Shown in pieces: positions 61,001-64,000 of a DNA stretch of 64,000 nucleotides. Under the pieces are notes generated by a model. The model had not been told where the DNA came from. It saw only the letters and a program-made list of their open reading frames with translations, and made no database searches. This stretch comes from Andrena cerasifolii (taxonomy: Eukaryota > Arthropoda > Insecta > Hymenoptera > Andrenidae). The first letter of the stretch is position 1. Every line of letters begins with the position of its first letter. The DNA is taken from the NCBI RefSeq assembly GCF_050908995.1, contig NC_135121.1, positions 7,378,001 to 7,442,000 of the forward strand, in the 5' to 3' direction. A program made the position numbers and the translations under genes.

Positions 61001-63133
61001 AAAATTCGGCACTTTTACGTTCTAATATATGAGAAACTAAATTATCCGAGAAACAGCACTTACAAAAATTACGAACGATAAAGATTTTTTTATTATTTAC
61101 ATTTATACACTTTTTTCTTTGTTAGAGAATGCCTCTGCTACAGTGCAGCAGGGTATAGCAAAAGGTTTATCGCTTTTGACGACAAACAAACATACATAAT
61201 ACAAACAATCAAACAGAGGATCAAAGCTGAATAAAATCGTTTAAAAAAGAATAAAACGGATTGTAATGTATAACATGTGAACCAGTCTCGGTCACAGTTA
61301 TGTCGTATGTTAATTACAAGATTAGCAACTATTAGCAATTAATAATTGTATTTATAGAAATGAAAAATAGAAATGAAAATCATTGCAGAATATTATGGGA
61401 TTGATATCTATTTTATGTATTAAAAATTGATTCTTATATGAAAACGTAATTTCTAAAACACTACTTTAAAAATTATATAAATTTCGTATTAAAAGCCGAA
61501 GCATAATTATTATGAGGACAAAAGGATACCTTACGCACCACCAATAAACATTTGCGAGTCTATACCAGCTTTGTATTAAAACATTTAACAGTAAAATTGG
61601 TGACATTTGATACTCATATTAGTTCTTCGATTGACATTTGCATTTATTTTGTCGAAATCAAAAATTTATTTCTGCGGTTTTGGCCATAAAATCGCGAAAT
61701 TTCCCCAGCGTGTGACGGCTGTATCAAATAAGGGGCGCTTTTCGGTGCATTCCGTACGACTCTCGCGCTTCGTATCAGTGCGCTGTGGTCGTTGCTACAA
61801 CACAGAGGGTGCTTAAAACTGTATAACGATCGGGGAAGTAGGGGACTGGAGTATAAATAGGGGAAAATTCGGGAATAATTCTAGCGCAATCCCCTGTTGA
61901 AACTAAAGTAGGAGGGAATTGAAGGAAGGAGTACGCGGGCATCGCCAAATCATCTCCCACTGTCTTCCTTCGGAAAGCAACCCGCAGAAGTGAAAGTACA
62001 ATGTGCAACGATTGGATTCGCAGTTTAGCGGCGGTCGGCGGTAACTCGGCGGGCGCTGGGGGCCCGGGTGACCAGGGGAAGAAGAAGGGTATCGCGGGCG
62101 TTGGCGGGGAACTTGGTAGCGGCGTGGGCGTCGGCGTCGGCGGGGATCACGCAGGTGCGAGCGCGGGTAACGGCCTCGACGGCAACGTGGAGTGCAGCCT
62201 GGAGGAGATCAGGGCTTGGGGTTCGTCCTTCGACAAGCTGATGAAGAACCCCGGGGGCCGCAAGCTCTTCAGGGAGTTCCTCGTGAGCGAGTTCAGCGAG
62301 GAGAACATCGCGTTCTGGCTGGCCTGCGAGCAGCTGAAACGGGAGAGCAATCCGGAGACGATCGAGGAGATGGCGCGCATCATCTACGAGGCTTACATAT
62401 CCATACTCTCGCCGAAGGAAGTGAGTGTTCTTCTTCTGTTTCCTTTTGGTTAATTTCGCGCATAACTGACGCGGGCTACGTTCCCCACCCCCTTCCGTTG
62501 TTGATCCATCTTTGGTTTACGACCTCTCACCACGTGCACTTCAGCTTCCACTGCTCCACAGTCACGCGTTTGTTATCGACGAAAGAGCCGAGGAGCCGTG
62601 TGCTATCTTTACCCGCGGTGGTTAAACACCCCTGCAATCTGTTACCCCTCGTTCAGGATGTTGCGAGAGATCCGGCATCCTGTAGACACAGGGAATCGCC
62701 AACGTCAGTATCGTCTTCCCTATCGTCGCTCAAACATCCGCGCACACTCGAGTTATCCACCCGCTTCTCAGCTCAATCGCTAGGAACTTGCGCCCGGCGC
62801 AGCAAGTTCGCTCGTAATCTGTCCACAGTTTCCGAGTCCCTAGGCTCTAGCTCGAGTGTATACTCCACCCTCCGCCGCGTTCGCAACTTGCGTACCCTCC
62901 GTCCCCCACCTGGGAAATCATCCTAAGCGCCTGTTACCTGATTTCAGGTGAGCCTGGACTCGCAAGTGCGCGAAATAGTGAACCGGAACATGGTGCAGCC
63001 GACACCGCACACCTTCGACGAGGCCCAGCTGCAGATCTACACCCTGATGCACCGCGACTCGTACCCCCGTTTCGTCAACAGCGCGATGTACCGGCGGGTT
63101 GCGAGACTGGAGAGCGGGCCGCCGAGCCCGTAA
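57758..63133 (+). CDS. RZ-family RGS protein with cysteine string (RGS17/19/20-like), 3 exons
   Basis: Exons are 57758-58065, 61991-62420 and 62948-63133; joined they give 307 residues. The protein accelerates GTP hydrolysis on G-alpha subunits (Gi/Gz type in the RZ family), acting at membranes through a palmitoylated cysteine string. The N-terminus is Gly/Gln-rich with a CAG/CAA tract. CCLCWCCCCSCS then runs up to the first junction, where the split codon TG|T supplies one more cysteine. A Gly-rich spacer leads to a complete RGS domain at about residues 179-300 (SEENIAFWLACEQLK, AQLQIYTLMHRDSYPRF). The family assignment is secure; the likely Drosophila relative is double hit (Dhit). The start is inferred: an in-frame TAA lies at 57746, and GCAG before the ATG could also be an acceptor for an upstream exon. 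Confidence 0.88.
59897..61712. mobile_element. Transib-like element in RGS intron 1, interrupted
   Basis: Left end CACAGTGGGGAAATTTTGCG; right end is the inverted, diverged form (CGCGAAATTTCCCCAGCGTG). The duplication TGACG lies at 59892-59896 and 61713-61717. It contains the nested element 59935-60897. No transposase frame is visible. Confidence 0.6.
59935..60897. mobile_element. nested mariner-like element
   Basis: TA-flanked (59933-59934, 60898-60899). Ends are GGGGCTAGATGTTACA and an inverted GGGGAGACGGGCCAGTTGTTACA; TTGTTACA recurs inside. The ends resemble those of 21304-22709. Confidence 0.5.
61991..62420 (+). CDS. RGS gene exon 2: first half of RGS domain
   Basis: The acceptor region after a pyrimidine tract reads CAGAAG|TGAAAG|T. 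The CAG site (exon from 61988) would create TGA. The AAG site (from 61991) or the AAAG site (from 61997) both give TG|T = Cys. The exon encodes a Gly-rich linker, then the RGS domain from EEIRAWGSSFDKLM to ILSPKE. The donor is GGAA|GTGAGT at 62421, phase 0. Confidence 0.85.
62948..63133 (+). CDS. RGS gene exon 3: end of RGS domain
   Basis: The acceptor is GATTTCAG|GTG. It encodes VSLDSQVREIVNRNM, AQLQIYTLMHRDSYPRF and a short tail ending at TAA 63131-63133. The domain boundary ILSPKE|VSLDS matches the vertebrate RZ-family sequence exactly in spacing. Confidence 0.9.
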   Translation: MSLDSQVREIVNRNMVQPTPHTFDEAQLQIYTLMHRDSYPRFVNSAMYRRVARLESGPPSP

Positions 63134-64000
63134 TCGCTCGTCGACGCAACGGGGTGGCAACGGACCAACACCCTCCGTCTGTTCGGTCGGTTCCCGCGAG
63201 GGGCCGCGACGCTGTCGACGCTGTCAACGCTGGCCGATGACGAGGAGCCTGGGCGGCATCAGGGCGGCAAGGCGGGATCTCTCAGCCTGGGCCACCGGCA
63301 ACGTGGCCGAGAGACGGTCCCCGGCCAGCAGGGACGTACGTACTCCTCCGGAAACCTCTCGCAAGCGACTCGCTCTTCCACGCGACGCCACATCTCGGGG
63401 CCACGTGTCCACGCTTCGCCGCGACGCGAGCGTGCACGCACTTGACGATGGACTGAATAAGAATATAGAGAACGAGAAGGCGGGACAAGGACGGGGCAGC
63501 GGGCTGAATGGAGAACACATGGGAAAGAAAAGAGAAGGAAGTGACGAATAGAGGAGCGCACGGGGCGGCTACGCGCGTCGCGTAGACGAGGCACTGACTC
63601 TTCCTTCCAGGACTGTTTGGTACGCACGCTCGTTCACGTGGCACGGCTACGACCGAGGATCGGGACGCGCGAGCTCGATCGGTCGGGGACGACGTTCACC
63701 GATCGAGGGAAGTTCCTAAGTTCATCGTACGTGAGTGTCTTCCGGCTGATCATCGCGGCCGATCATCTCTCTCTTTCTCTCTGCTCGAGAGCGACCGCGG
63801 GGGTCGCCCCGCGTCTTCTCTCCGAACCGCTCGAGCATCATTTCTCTGTCTCAACCCCTTTAATTTCGCTGTCCGCGCCGTTCGATTCTCCTCTTCTCTC
63901 TTTCTCGCTCTTCTCCGCCGCGGCCCCTTAGAAACCGTGCTCGCACGAGAGACCGTCGCAGGAACCCAGCCGAGGCCCGGGGCACGACGAGGGGGTACTT
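63134..64000 (+). other. RGS gene 3' UTR or downstream DNA
   Basis: GC-rich up to the window end, with CT-rich runs near 63765-63910. No AATAAA was noticed, so the transcript end probably lies beyond the window. Confidence 0.4.

Larger units (their letters stand above)
58066..61990 (+). other. RGS gene intron 1
   Basis: 3925-nt intron, about half of it transposon (59897-61712). The 58319-59870 part has short frames only. Confidence 0.75.

Noticed and set aside
62192..62926. 244-codon plus-strand frame overlapping RGS exon 2
   Set aside because: Out of frame with the RGS domain and reads through intron 2.
1..64000. CRISPR arrays, operons, bacterial promoters, integrated viral genomes
   Set aside because: The repeats are palindromic transposons or microsatellites without regular spacer structure. 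No viral or bacterial genes were recognised.

Overview
The window looks like nuclear DNA from an insect, most likely a hymenopteran. Evidence: spliced genes with GT..AG introns and GC-rich exons in AT-rich surroundings, sharp GC swings, many short inverted-repeat DNA transposons, and an insect-type charlatan gene. There are no operons or bacterial signals. All gene models below were assembled by eye from open frames, splice sites and intron phase; none is backed by transcripts.

Two genes can be assembled. On the minus strand, 37623 down to 27827, seven exons join in perfect phase into a 726-codon C2H2 zinc-finger protein that I recognise as charlatan (chn), an insect NRSF/REST-like transcription factor. 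On the plus strand, 57758-63133, three exons join into a 307-residue RZ-family regulator of G-protein signalling, with a cysteine string followed by an RGS domain. A single good membrane-protein exon sits on the minus strand at 3974-4231; the rest of that gene was not found. A 65-nt exon-like piece at 55395-55459 (minus) is tentative.

The rest is intergenic and intronic DNA rich in transposon relics, many with readable ends and target-site duplications. These include three elements with CACAGTG or similar ends and 5-bp duplications (Transib-like), TTAA elements (piggyBac-like), TAA/TTA elements (PIF/Harbinger-like), TA elements (Tc1/mariner-like), a solo-LTR-like insertion inside a MITE, a long palindrome holding a hAT-transposase relic, and a mariner-like element built around a 207-bp tandem repeat. 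Four of the six chn introns carry such elements, and one intron is almost entirely transposon.

Layout: 1-7.4 kb, transposons and the lone membrane exon; 7.4-27.8 kb, gene-poor with hairpin elements, a tRNA-like SINE and tandem repeats; 27.8-37.6 kb, chn; 37.6-44.7 kb, chn upstream region with a GC-rich block at 42.3-44.3 kb; 44.7-49.3 kb, two very long palindromes; 50.5-53.6 kb, a CT-rich tract and a second GC-rich block upstream of the RGS gene; 53.6-57.6 kb, a MITE and a minisatellite; 57.7-64 kb, the RGS gene. The two genes are head-to-head (chn leftward, RGS rightward) about 20 kb apart. Nothing in the sequence shows that they work together.
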